A stretch of DNA of 64,000 nucleotides from Liolophura sinensis. Its lineage: Eukaryota > Mollusca > Polyplacophora > Chitonida > Chitonidae. Position numbers and translations under genes: made by a program. The DNA lies in contig NC_088300.1 of NCBI RefSeq assembly GCF_032854445.1, positions 1,610,001 through 1,674,000 of the forward strand. Direction: 5' to 3'. This document shows positions 46,406 to 57,229 of this stretch, one piece after another. Position 1 is the stretch's first letter. Each line of letters starts with the position of its first letter. The notes under the pieces are model-generated. The model was not told where the DNA came from, did no database searches, and saw nothing but the letters and a program-made list of their open reading frames with translations.

Positions 46406-49217
46406 GATGTGCTTGACTTTCGTGAAGGGATCAGCTGGTTTGCAAAACTATTGCCCCATAGAATGTGTGTAATAGAAGATTGAGTGATGGTTACTCGCTG
46501 GACACGCAACCTTTACACAAATACTCGAATTGGATTTCCTCCACATTCTCGATCCTGTCTCATTGTTCTTGAGCCATGATGAGAAATAAGTGAGACCGTT
46601 CGCAGGCGGTCTCACAAAAGAACTGATGAAGATCCCTAATATTCCAACACTAATATGCTCGACACTAATATGTCCGACACTAATACGCTCGACGCTAATA
46701 TGCTCGACAATAATTTGACAGACTTATTGCACTGAAAGGATGAAGGGCTTCACGTCACGTGTGGACAGTTACTAATCAAATGTAACCTGCCACGATGGAC
46801 GAAGGATTACCCCGGCCATTCGCGTTTCTTCCATCCATGAAAATGACAGTCGTGATATGAGTGAAATGTTCATGGGTGCAACAGTTATATGAGACAGTAT
46901 ATACGGCTTGCACACTTTAAAAAATAATCTGTTAATTTTAACAGATTCTCTGTTTCTGTGTTATGCTAGAATGTATTTTGCAATTGCAACAGATTATTCT
47001 GTTAACCATAATACACATATTCTAATAATTTAACGCTTCTACGGTACGATTCTATTAGACTAGCAGGGTGCTGTGTTGAATATGACAGATTTATAGTGCT
47101 AAATATCACAGAATACATCCTAACATCACCCAGACACCAGACTTTCTGTTAAAATAAGCAGATTAATTTTTTGAGTGCATCCCTTGTGCTGTAGCGGTAA
47201 AACTGTTCCTCAGTTCAGATCAATTACCACACATTTTTCCTGTCTTAACTGTTGTAACTACTGATTCAGTCTAAATATATTTACACCTCACATGTAAGTC
47301 TTATAAAAGACTTACAGCACTGAGGGTAAAATCAAACCATCCACCAAAGTTTGATAACTGGCAAATGGTCACACGTAACCTTGTCAAATTATCTCAGTAC
47401 GCGTTTTGTTCTAACTGTTCATGTAGGCTTTCGGAAGTGTTTATAAAAAAACAACTTTGGGATTGCCCCGCTTCACAGTTAAAGGGAGATAACCACAGAT
47501 TGAAAACGCACTGTAGGCGGTGATATTGACAAATCTTGTACTGGCGCATCTTAAAGGAGAAGAAAACATAAAAATGATGACAAAATCAGATGAAAGACCA
47601 TGGAAACTTATTTGCAAATATACATTTTAATATTTTTTTCGAATTTTTCTTTCAGGAAGCAAGGGTATTTGCAAATATTTTTGTATGGTGGGTATTTGGA
47701 ACCTGCTCGTGGTATATATCGTCTTTGCACAATAATGTTCTAAATAAGAATGTGGTGGATGTCTAATAAATTTATTTGAAAGTAAATTTGTTTTTTATAA
47801 CCAAACACATGCATTTAATCTGAATTACGATAATTTTTATGAAAATATTAAAAATATAAAGATGATCAAAATCCAGGTTGAAGAAATTTGTTAGCTGAAA
47901 AGACCAAATTCTAGTGCAAATTAAACATGGGTTACTTCCTCATTTATAACATTATTACACAAAGACAACATAGACCAAGAGGTGGTCCCCAACACCTTCT
48001 CTCCATGGACAGAACCCATTGGCCGTAGGTCTCCTGAATATCTGCTGAAAACCCTGCACGTCTGACGTACGGTAACGTAAATATTGCCATTTAACATAAT
48101 CCTGGCCGACCAATGGAAACGACCGTACTATCTCTTGGCGGGAAGTCGCAAACGGGTAAATGACAGTTGACATGCAGATATCTATAGCATACAATAATGA
48201 TGCGATTGGATGTCCACGCCAAAAAATGGGAATACTGTGTTGATTTCAAGGTATGCTGTAAAATCTGTTTGCGCAACTAGTGTCAGCAGTGAACAATGGT
48301 GTTGTGGTAGGCGTGATTTGACAACGAAAAGGAAGACCTCTGAAGGAACTCCATGAGGCTTTCCATTTCGTCTTCACCTGGCATTGTTGTTGCGAAAGGA
48401 GAGAGTATATCTGCCGGCCATGCGATTGAATAAATGGGAAATGCTGTGAAGAAAAAGGAAACCTGCATATGAGAGAGGAAGAATATTTGCCATCAAAGAG
48501 CAATAAGTGAACAGGCAAGCAGAGAGTGGCTCAGGTGGCCGTCGATCGTCAGTCTATCTCCCCGCATGTTTGTTGATGAGATTACTCATACTACACACGT
48601 AGATGACAGAATGGTATCAGAAAAGTTTAATGTGCCATGTATGTATCTTATATCAGTACGAAGTTGATCTTGATTTATTTTAAAATGTTGAGACATGGAA
48701 TATGGGATTTTAACATATACTGATTTGTTCAGAACAAAACACAACAGAAGAGTTCCTTAATGTGAAAGTAGAGCATTGATACATCTACGTACAGAAGTGA
48801 TTTCTTTTCTTAGGTGCTAATCCAAATGCTACCGGACTAAGTAAAACCATTTCATCTCAGAATCAGATATATGTGTCAGTGTTTATTGTTTATCTAACAT
48901 TCCCATCTTGTTAAAGCAGATATTTGATTTAAGGTTATGTGTGGAAATATATATTTCCTCACATTACCTTAGGGGAATTCGTCATAGAGAGATTTTATGT
49001 CTGTAGCTTTTATTCGAGCCCTTACTCCCTGCATATAAGGGTGGACATAAAATGTCGTGTACATTCTCCTTCTGTCACTGTATGTGGGGCCTTGGTGACA
49101 ATTTATAGGCGTCAACAGTGCTCATATGACCGGTTGCACAGTCCATTAAATACCACTTTGTCTTCATATATAAATCTATACGGTGTGCACGTTAATGTGT
49201 TAAACGTGGGAAAGTTC
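46406..49217. other. Unassigned DNA
   Basis: A short array of a 15-base word (ACTAATATGCTCGAC) with about five copies lies at 46655-46725. Frames on the minus strand around 47955-48518 are open in short pieces but show no family. 46915-47170 is AT-rich with repeated TCTGTTA..TTAACAGA words in both orientations. Confidence 0.35.
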
Positions 49218-49325
49218 ATCAGCAGCTTGCCAAAGGTCGGTGGTTTACATCAGCCACTCCAATTTCCTCTACCCATAAAAAAGCTCTTGAGTGTGGTGTT
49301 CAACAACCATCAAATAAATAAATAA
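49218..49325 (+). repeat. Highly diverged short SINE copy
   Basis: CAGCAGCTTGCCAAAGGTCG and CTCTTGAGTGTGGTGTTCAA then CAAATAAATAAATAA match the family in order, with an intact A-rich tail. Confidence 0.6.
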
Positions 49326-49789
49326 ACCTGGTACACTATGTGTAAATTAACTGTACAGGTGTATAATACTAGTACCACTTGGCACGGCATTTCTCTTTCA
49401 TGTTTTCATGGAGTACCTAGTTTATTTCAGCTAAAGGTTTCAGGTAGAACACTAAAAACAGTAACCAGTACAATTATGATGAGAAATAAATGATGGCTGA
49501 GTGAAACCCTCTCTGCAGTAAACACTTTTCCACTGAGGAAAGACAAACACACCCTTACCCCACCCTATTACCTGCGGTTTCTACACGTATCTTATTTTTA
49601 ATCGCAGTGTATTGTGCATGGCTCTGTGTGCAGGTGCTAAAATCCTAATTTGCTGGCACACAATGTGCAGATTCAGTTCCCTGTTTTCAATGTGACAATA
49701 AGTGGTACTGTAAGGGTTATTCAGCCATTACACACTTAAGGAGGACCACCTCTCTTCCACCAATTCAGAATGCAAGTCTCAAAGTACGC

Positions 49790-49915
49790 TAGCAACTTGT
49801 CTAAGGACAGTGGTTTATCTCTGGTTTTCTCCAACCATAACAAAACTGACCACCAACCATTGTACAAATGAACATTTTTGAGCATGGTGTTAAAAAATCA
49901 ATTAAGAAAATAATT
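49790..49915 (+). repeat. Highly diverged short SINE copy
   Basis: AGCAACTTGTCTAAGGACAG and TTTTTGAGCATGGTGTTAAA then AATCAATTAAGAAAA follow the family order. Similar decay to 49218-49325. Confidence 0.5.
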
Positions 49916-50314
49916 TAATACCCACTGATCAGTTCATACGTTCACTAAATATTTGTGTGGCTTACAAGTTAATTTGAACTACCATATATCAATTTTGATA
50001 ATAAATAAACCACATAGATGTACTTGGACATACTGTATCTGGGGAGTTATTCAATCTGAAAAAGGCTTTATCACCATCACAACATTGTTTATATCCATAC
50101 CTCGTCTTAATATATTGAAAGGCCTAACACCGATTGAAAAATAATTTTCTTCTGTGTATATGTAGTAAGATGAACACTTAAGCTTTTAAACACGTGTGTA
50201 CCAAGATGTCAGATCTTGAATTTTGTTTCAGAAATATTACAAAATGCAAAACATTTCATTAAAATTATCTGTGAGCTGATAATAAAATAATTTCTTGAAC
50301 ATAAGGAGCAAGAT

Positions 50315-50830
50315 TTAGTCGCATAATTCATCAGTGTCAAAGTCAATGACCTCTTGGTCCGGCGACCCAGAATCTGATGAACAAATGTCATCAATCATTT
50401 CTAGAAGACCTTTAAAATCCTTTTGTGGTGATGATGCAAGTGAATGTTTGTTAGACGGGTTCAGTGAAAAGTTTTCCCCATTTCGTCTCATAATGCGAAC
50501 TGGATTCCCATAATTGAATTTACCATCCACAATATCCTGGAACTCGCAGTCATCCATAAGATACGCTACAGGTATGCCTCTCTTGTTTAAAGCTTTCATC
50601 TGAGACTGCTATCAAAGCTCACCAGGGGTGACATAACGATAACAATATGGTCATCGAGTTTGTTAACGTTGTTGTTCTAAGAATACCGTTGACAGCATGA
50701 TTTTCCTGCTCCAATCTTTCGGCACATAAAAAAATCTCTCCCTATATAATGGCTTGTAGATATTGTCTCTGACATGTGTACGACTCTTCTATCCCGATTT
50801 TGCGACAAACAATGGCCTCAACGATCCCTG
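50315..50830 (-). pseudogene. RecQ-like DNA helicase fragment, frameshifted
   Basis: Pieces of the first RecA-like domain of a RecQ-type helicase appear in order on the minus strand: a Q-motif-like helix YTCQRQYLQAII followed by an in-frame stop and GEIFLC; a Walker A-like IGAGKSC in another frame; a motif Ia segment DDHIVIVMSPLVS after a TAG stop; then, in a third frame, QMKALNKRGIPVAYL and DIVDGKFNYGNP. In live RecQ proteins these read through as a single stretch (SPLV.LM..QV..LN..GI). Here there are at least two frameshifts and stops. The last frame continues into an acidic tail (DDICSSDSGSPDQEVIDFDT) ending at 50315, not recognisable as helicase. No DEAH box is present. I take it as a decayed fragment. 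Confidence 0.65.
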
Positions 50831-51689
50831 CTAATTTCCACAAATTCGTATTCTTTATACATCTTACTTCTGCCAGTTCTGGGTTATGATGAATATTAAT
50901 GAATACACCCCCTCCCCCACTTCAACCACTGAAAATTTGTTGTGTTTTACGGAGGCTTTTTTCTCGTACGGACCGTTCATTGGCTAACACTGATTACATG
51001 ACTGTCGCCTTGTATCAGAATATGAGGGATATTTCGTCAGAGCGTACAACCGTCGATAGGTTAGGACGGAGTACCAGACACGCCCCATGCAAAATTATTT
51101 CAAACGTGTTTTTTCTCTTTAAGGAAAAATCGAAAGAAGCCTCCACTTACAATTAACTTTTTGCACCCTTCCATGTTTATGTTTTCTCTGCTTTTAAATC
51201 AGCGGCGCTGTATAATATTAACCATTGATGACTAATACTACCAATTGTTGCTGTTGTTGTTTTTTGTTGTTTTGCCGGGGGGAATGGGGTGCCAGGGTAG
51301 GCCTAATTTGTTACTTTCTCATTTCTCTACGAGTTTGTCTTGTATCAAAGTTACAATTAGCGTCAATGTCTAGGACAAAACTAGTACATCAGAATACGTA
51401 GCTAAAGTAATGTCTCAAAAGATGGAGATCAAAATTACATCTGTAAGTTTGAGACCAGGATTTCATTTCAAGAGTTCAAGTGGAAGAGAAATGTGTTTTT
51501 TTAGCTGTTAATTGAAAGAGAGATGCTACTTCACAAAAGCGTTTAAATTTAACCGCTTATTATTGTATTATTTTGTGGCTGCACAGCTCGAAAATGTGTT
51601 GGGTTTTTTTTTTTTGTATGTTTCCTTTTCTGTGCTGTTCTTTGTTTGGTTTTTCTTCACATTGTGATAATATAATCGGACGCCACAAC
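50831..51689. other. Unassigned DNA
   Basis: Contains a T/G-rich run (TTGTTGTTGTTTTTTGTTGT) near 51245. No coding motif. Confidence 0.35.
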
Positions 51690-51895
51690 GTCTGACGCTG
51701 ATACCACCTGATATGTTGACACAACATCTGACGCTGATACCACCTGATATGTTGACGCACGTATATGTATATTTCTGATCTCCTGCCACTCTGTTACTAC
51801 ACAACATCTGACGCTGATACCACCTGATATGTTGACACACGTATATGTATATTTCTGATCTGCCACTCTGTTACTACACAGCAGCTGGTAGCTGT
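51690..51895. repeat. Small tandem duplication
   Basis: ACGCTGATACCACCTGATAT occurs at about 51693, 51731 and 51809, and ACGTATATGTATATTTCTGA occurs twice (51759 and 51839). The layout suggests a 38-base unit nested in a duplication of about 79 bases. Confidence 0.85.
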
Positions 51896-52005
51896 GACCA
51901 ATCTGTGGCGTCACGAAAACGACAAACTGTATGTTGCATTGATTCCGTCCCTTTTTAAATCACAGGCCTAATATTTTGGGGGAACACCATAAAAAGAAGT
52001 AGTCA

Positions 52006-52062
52006 AGTTTATTTCACTTATACGACGGCGGTCAGCGTCATAGTGAAAGGAAACCGGGCAGA
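52006..52062 (-). repeat. Short SINE fragment, reverse orientation
   Basis: TTATTTCACTTATACGACGG and GAAAGGAAACCGGGCAGAG are the reverse complement of the family body. It directly abuts the next SINE, forming a head-to-head junction. Confidence 0.8.
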
Positions 52063-52300
52063 GTTAGGCCTAAGACTTTAAAAGAGGAAGTTGTAACTTC
52101 CTCGCTTGGCGTTCAGCATGAAGGGGATAGTGCAACGACTGGTTGACCCGTATCAGTATAAGGGCTCGGGCGGGGCGGCATACTTGCCTTCGGTAAGTCA
52201 TCTCAGTGAAGCAGCACTAAATAAAAGAGCGGTGGAAATCCGTCCTGCAACAAGGAGGCACATTACACGTACAAGCACTCACTCACTCCCAACAACATCT
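52063..52300 (+). repeat. tRNA-headed SINE family, copy without head
   Basis: Shares ACTTCCTCGCTTGGCGTTCA, AGGGGATAGTGCAACGACTG and GGTGGAAATCCGTCCTGCAA with 34735-35083. The A/B-box head is missing; a short SINE fragment in reverse sits in its place. It ends ACAAGCACTCACTCACTCCC. Confidence 0.85.
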
Positions 52301-52518
52301 CTCTATTACTGTATTCTATTACCCTTCGATTCCTTTTTATTACATACAACGCGCTGCTTGGCGCTGTGCCAAGTGCACATTATATGAGTCGTTAGATACC
52401 CCCCATCACGAGACAGAAGCGTTTGATTTCTGGACGGGTCTATTGTCGTTGTATGGGTGGATAGAGGTTGTTTTTTACATTGAATAAAGCAGACGACAAA
52501 TATAAACAAAGAAACAAA

Positions 52519-52627
52519 ATGGCGATTTTTTCTGTCGAAGCGAACGTTTATTTTAGAGGAGAAAAGTATCAAGTTACAGATGTTTTTAAGCCCATAGGCA
52601 CGTTTGAATGCTACACAATAAGAGATG
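52519..52627 (+). CDS. Candidate first exon of an unknown gene
   Basis: An ATG in good context (AAAATGG) opens 36 codons beginning MAIFSVEANVYFRGEKYQVT and ends in phase 1 at ATG followed by the strong donor GTAAGTAATGG. The frame closes three codons later if unspliced, which fits an exon. The nearest strong acceptor, TTTCTTTCAG at 52704, lies in the recombinase relic and does not match in phase. No family is recognised, so this may be the start of a gene whose next exon lies further right, or chance. Confidence 0.25.
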
Positions 52628-52649
52628 GTAAGTAATGGTTTCACGAAAT

Positions 52650-53182
52650 TTTTTTTTTTTTTACATACGGACCTGATAATTCTTCCTGCGAGTCTTTCTT
52701 TCAGCGGCCTCTCCCAAACGTTCCACGTTGACCACAAACCATGGTATGGCAATCAACCAGTGGGTCACAAAACGATCGGATCCATGATGTCTGATATTTC
52801 CCGCGATGCAAATCTTAGCCGCCGGTACACGAATCACTGCGTCCGGGCTACGACAGCCACAGTTCTTGCTGATCCCGGGGTTTCTGTGATGGACGCGACG
52901 TCTGTAAGAGGCCACCGCAATGAGTCCAGTGTACGGAGTTATGTCACCAAATCGTCCGTTTCAGCGCTACCCTGCATGCTTCAAGTATGTTATCAGAAAA
53001 TGCTGAAAGTGAAAATGCCGTTGAGTGTAAATACTCCCATGTCAGTCACGCCACTCCCAGTGCAAATGCCCGACGCTGTCGGCTGTAATATTACACGTAA
53101 AACTAGCAATACCATCCAAATGGCAAAATTCCAGTTTTCAGTCACGCCTCAAAGTTTTGGAGGTTCAACAATGCAACAATAA
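52650..53182 (+). pseudogene. Crypton-type tyrosine recombinase, C-terminal half, frameshifted
   Basis: The open frame ending at 53182 holds the C-terminal catalytic core of a Crypton/DUF3504-like tyrosine recombinase: WYGNQPVGHKTIGSMMSDIS, then YTNHCVRATTATVL, then GHRNESSVRSYV. The catalytic H-x-x-R (NHCVR), the H of GHRN and the nucleophile Tyr (RSY, codon 52940-52942) are all present. Just upstream at 52693-52719 the words SFFQRPLPN, which fit the FQRP motif expected before WY.N.P.G, lie one frame back, so a frameshift separates them. The N-terminal half with the first catalytic Arg is missing. The tail after the Tyr (about 75 residues) is Ser/Thr/Met-rich without a motif. I read it as a decayed transposon remnant. 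A domesticated exon is possible but less likely. Confidence 0.78.
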
Positions 53183-54293
53183 ATAACAGCACAGTTCACA
53201 TCAGCTTCACATCCTCTGGATAGCGGACTGGCTGCAGATCGTCGTTTTCAACTCCCAGTCCTTGTTTGATGTTTATCCATGATGAACTGTTGTTTTTTTT
53301 CCCAACAATGTTCAGTCCGTTTACTCATGTTTTCTCTCCGCAAGCGCTATTGTCTGACTGCCGCCAATATATTGCCGTTGACCCAGATCTTCAAATTTGG
53401 TACATCATGTGACCTTTATGCATACGTGTGACGCGTACATTTTACGTAAATGGTACGTACGGCGCACTGAGTGAAACATGTGCATGGGGCTGGTTTAATG
53501 CACATATAACTTTGTACAGATTGCGTCATTACAAATTTAAATTGTGATAGTCATCCATTGTTTTTCACAATACTACAAACGCAAATCATATTTATCCTCG
53601 TGATACCTTGAACATTATTTGCTTACTTATAATAAGCATAAACACATATTTATGATGCTGTTATTGTTTTGTTATTTATCAACATATGTTGAGAAATTAA
53701 CATTGAATTGAAAATGTGAACTGAAGTGTTCCATTATTCAAACATTCGTTACCTAGTGTTATTGAATTTGATACAAAATACAACACGACCGCAAATCATT
53801 TACACAAGCAAACCAAATAAAATTCAGTATCAAACTATTGTTAACCTAATTTTGTGTGTTTCAATTATTATTTTTTCGTACGTAATTCAGACTTTAATTA
53901 CGTTTAAACAGTTGAACTCCCGACTTTTGTTTTCGTTTTGCTGATGCCAGAGGTTTCCAGCTTCTTTAGCTCTGTCAGACAGAGTTTGGGAAAACTTTTA
54001 ACCTGCCCGATCTCTCGCTGCCAGCAACGAGCGACCTCCCCGGCTCACTGTCAGTGTTTGTCGCTGTTTGACACCGTGCCTGTCTTACCGAAGCCCACCC
54101 TGATAACAGCGTCTTAGCTGAAAGCTAGGACAATATGACAGCAACCCTGCAGATGTTTTACTTTATAGTGCTATATTTTACAGTCGGAATTGTTTTCGAG
54201 AAACAAACGTATTCTTTTTATTATTCCATTCTGGTCGTGAAGCACGTCCGTAACATTTAGCATAGCATTTTAACACCCCCTGTAAAACACATC
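53183..54293. other. Unassigned DNA, possible promoter region of the next gene
   Basis: 53200-53935 is AT-rich and featureless. 53940-54180 is richer in C+G and sits 110-350 bases before the ATG of the membrane protein exon, so it may hold its promoter and 5' untranslated region. No TATA box or other element could be named with confidence. Confidence 0.3.
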
Positions 54294-54444
54294 ATGGTTT
54301 CGTCCAGAATTAGGTCACGCCCCTTTAGAACGTTCAATTGGACGAAAACAACGTGTCAGGGAAAGTGGGGGCGCTTTTTGCTGTTAATCTATATCGCAAT
54401 GGCGTTTTTTGTTATAATTACGAAAACATTTTGCTCCTACCAAG
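54294..54444 (+). CDS. First coding exon of a type II membrane protein
   Basis: The exon begins with ATGG at 54294 and ends in phase 1 at CAAG followed by donor GTAATAG. It encodes 50 residues: a basic N-terminal tail (MVSSRIRSRPFRTFNWTK), a short linker, and one hydrophobic segment FLLLIYIAMAFFVII at about residues 28-42, followed by TKTFCSYQ. A basic tail, a single helix and then a junction is the usual start of Golgi type II enzymes such as glycosyltransferases and sulfotransferases, but no enzyme family can be named from this exon. I found no matching second exon to the right with certainty. Eleven bases after the donor begins a long palindrome (54456-54620), which would lie in intron 1. 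Confidence 0.5.
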
Positions 54445-54455
54445 GTAATAGAATA

Positions 54456-54620
54456 GAAATAATGTTCGCGGCAGGGTAGTCTAACGGTAGTTTTACATCA
54501 AATCGATGTGGAAGAGTTTACAAATTCGAAGGCGAAGCCTGAGACCTAAAATTTGTAAACTCTTCCACATCGATTTGATGTAAAACTACCGTTAGACTAC
54601 CCTGACGCGAACATTATTTC
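54456..54620. repeat. Near-perfect palindrome, 71-base arms, 23-base loop
   Basis: The left arm 54456-54526 and right arm 54550-54620 are reverse complements with a single mismatch (54471 against 54605). The arms include CTAACGGTAGTTTTACATCA and ATCGATGTGGAAGAG. The loop carries its own small hairpin, GGCGAAGCC. No clear target duplication flanks it. It may be a foldback MITE or a local inverted duplication. RNA from either strand would form a long duplex. Confidence 0.97.
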
Positions 54621-57229
54621 TTAAATAAAAAGCCTTACAAAACCTGATCTATCAGACAGATGAAGATCAGACTGAAGGAGTTGGACCCGAAACAAACAAA
54701 AAAAGTTTTCCATAGAGAGACTGACAGACTATACAAAGAGGCTAAACTCGCAGTATAAACAGATGGTTTTCAATTGTAACGTTGTTGTGCTTGTGCGACA
54801 TACTACATGACAAGATCAAGAGTAGGCCTATCAGCTTTGGGCCGCTTTTATAACAGAATAGATTCTGGCATCACTCAGACAACAGAGCTGTTTTTAACTT
54901 AACAGATTGATTTTTTACTGTACATGCACGTGTAGCTCTATGGAACAATATTTATGTAGAAACATAGCCCTATATACACGCAGTGATTTACGTAGCACAA
55001 TTCTACAGCCATCCTTTACAGTCCAGCCCTACAGACTCGCTATGCTTTAATTTGGTGGGAGATTAGGAAACTTTCAGCCCATGAGGTTTAGTTAGGAGTC
55101 AAATGCAACTCATTTTTTGTACTCAGCTGAAACAACTCAAACATTGTGAATTTCTTTTGGCGATCTGTTCCTTTAAGGCTAGCCCTAGAATTGCTATGAC
55201 TTACCCTGCACTCCTCGGTTGTCGCTGTACTGTGCTCAATGCACTGATTTTGTCAGATATATGACGCAGATTAACCTTAGTCCCTGTCCATTTCTACGTC
55301 TGATGTACGTCATTTTTGTGATATGCTTTGCCTTGCAAGCGTTCGCTGGACAAAAACTTTTCCAACTGGTACTGCAATAAAGCCACATAGCCAAGGCATC
55401 AATCCCAGGCAACCTTTCTTTCGTCTTGTAGAAGAGCTGCTGCTTAAAGCCGATCTTTTGAAACTGTCCATTATGCGAAGGGTTCCTGACAATAAACTAC
55501 ATCCGGACATGTGCGTTTTCCCGCCATTTTTCTGTGAGCATCAGTTTACGTATGTCAACATTTAGTTTTCTTGTTTTATACTATAAATTTATCTACTGAG
55601 GAAAGGTATGGGTAAAGCTTTTCAGAAATTAAACAGTCTTGAAACAGCAAAGCAAACAGCAAAGTGGTGCTCCCCACGGTGTTGTGGGTAACAGAGGCAA
55701 GGTGCGATCAAGTCGCAGGTTTAGCGATTTCAAAACATCGCCATGAGGGGACAAAAGGCCACGGGATCGATGCTTTGGTTATTTTGCTATTTACCACAAA
55801 GTTTATGATGTTTTGTGAGATATGCTGGCGGCAAGCTGTAGTTGTTAAGAGGTTGGTAGTTTTCGACCAGGGATGAAAAAAAGGTGCCTATATCACTCTA
55901 GTGTCAAGTCATAACTATAAAAGTTTGTGTTTCTACATAAACATAGCCCCATAGCGCTAATGTACGTGTTCATGTGGTTTGGGGCAATTGTGGGAAGAAG
56001 TACATGTATGTATAAAAGCTTTCACCGTCGGTAAGTGGTTGGGGTCATGATGACCATCATTAACACAAACTTAAGAAAAGTCATATATGTTCCAGTAAGA
56101 AAAGTCATATATGTTCCAGGAAGAAAAGTCATATATGTTCCAGTAAATACATAGGTGTTACCTTCTCGCCGAAAGTCGCATATCTTTGCAACAGGCTATT
56201 TATGCATAGGATTTTTGTTATTATTTTTAATTTTTATGTGCTTCCTTGTTTTTGTTTTGCAAGTGTAATGTTTGTGTTTGTCGTTGCTTGACATGAACAC
56301 AGCTTTGATTCAGGACTCAGTTTACTCCCTTTTTGCAGGTGACTGATACTAAGCATACACAATATAAGACACTAAATATCCATGACGGGTATTTTTGACG
56401 CAGACATCGTGTCACATTTCTTATCTCTGCTCTAAGCAGATTAAAATGACTGAAATTTATGGGTTAAGTATTTAACGCCTCTTGTCATCAAGTCGCAGGT
56501 GGCTTTTATCACCAAGTCAATCTTGGTAATGACTAAAAGGAATAAATTAACGGGGTCAAAAACATATTTAAAAGCGTTTAACTCCTACCTTCTACCTGAT
56601 GCTAAGAGAAACAGGGTAGTCGTTGTGAGCTATGCCGATGGCCTCTTTATGGGTCTGATGGTTTTGTGAATTGAGCTGACAGTAGGGAAGGGACTACTTG
56701 AGGATTTATGTGACGGCCTGATTCTATCCTATATCCCAACACATGTTACAGCTCAGATTAGACCGGGAATTACTAGTGGATTGAAAAATACAAAGGGGCC
56801 AAGTTCTTTTGACAGACTGTATGCGTTCAATACGCCTCCAAATTGAGTGCGGATCTGTTGGTATATAGCGCGGTGACACGCACAGAGGAACATTTCCCCT
56901 GGGAAGATCATCGAGGTCACAAGACACACGCCCATATACACTGTGTGCTGGTACGCTGTTCTATCATATGCTCCCACCTTCATTGATTATGAATCTTAAG
57001 GTAAGTCAAGGCGATATATTGACTCCAGTGTATAAGTCTGTTTGCTGAACATATGACAATATACTTACCTGTGCATACATGCTATAATGCCCCTAATAGG
57101 GACAACACTAGATCAGGCTGTTGTCAAGAAACTAACGCGTCATTAATCAAGAGGTGTCGACCACACCGGGTTACTTACAGGTTTTTATATGACTGCACGG
57201 TGAGTACACTGACTTGAGACTTAGGAGTT
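54621..57229. other. Unassigned DNA, possible introns
   Basis: Three copies of a 23-base word (AAGAAAAGTCATATATGTTC) lie at 56083-56150. A strong acceptor (TTACTCCCTTTTTGCAG) at about 56338 and strong donors at 57000 (plus, AAG-GTAAGTCAAG) and 57068 (minus, CACAG-GTAAGTAT) could belong to exons, but adjoining frames are too short to support. A plus-strand frame at 55323-55565 has no family. Confidence 0.3.

Noticed and set aside
52519-52722. Splicing of the 52519-52627 exon onto the recombinase frame
   Set aside because: The phases do not agree: joining at 52704/52705 shifts out of the recombinase frame and meets a stop within about 26 codons.
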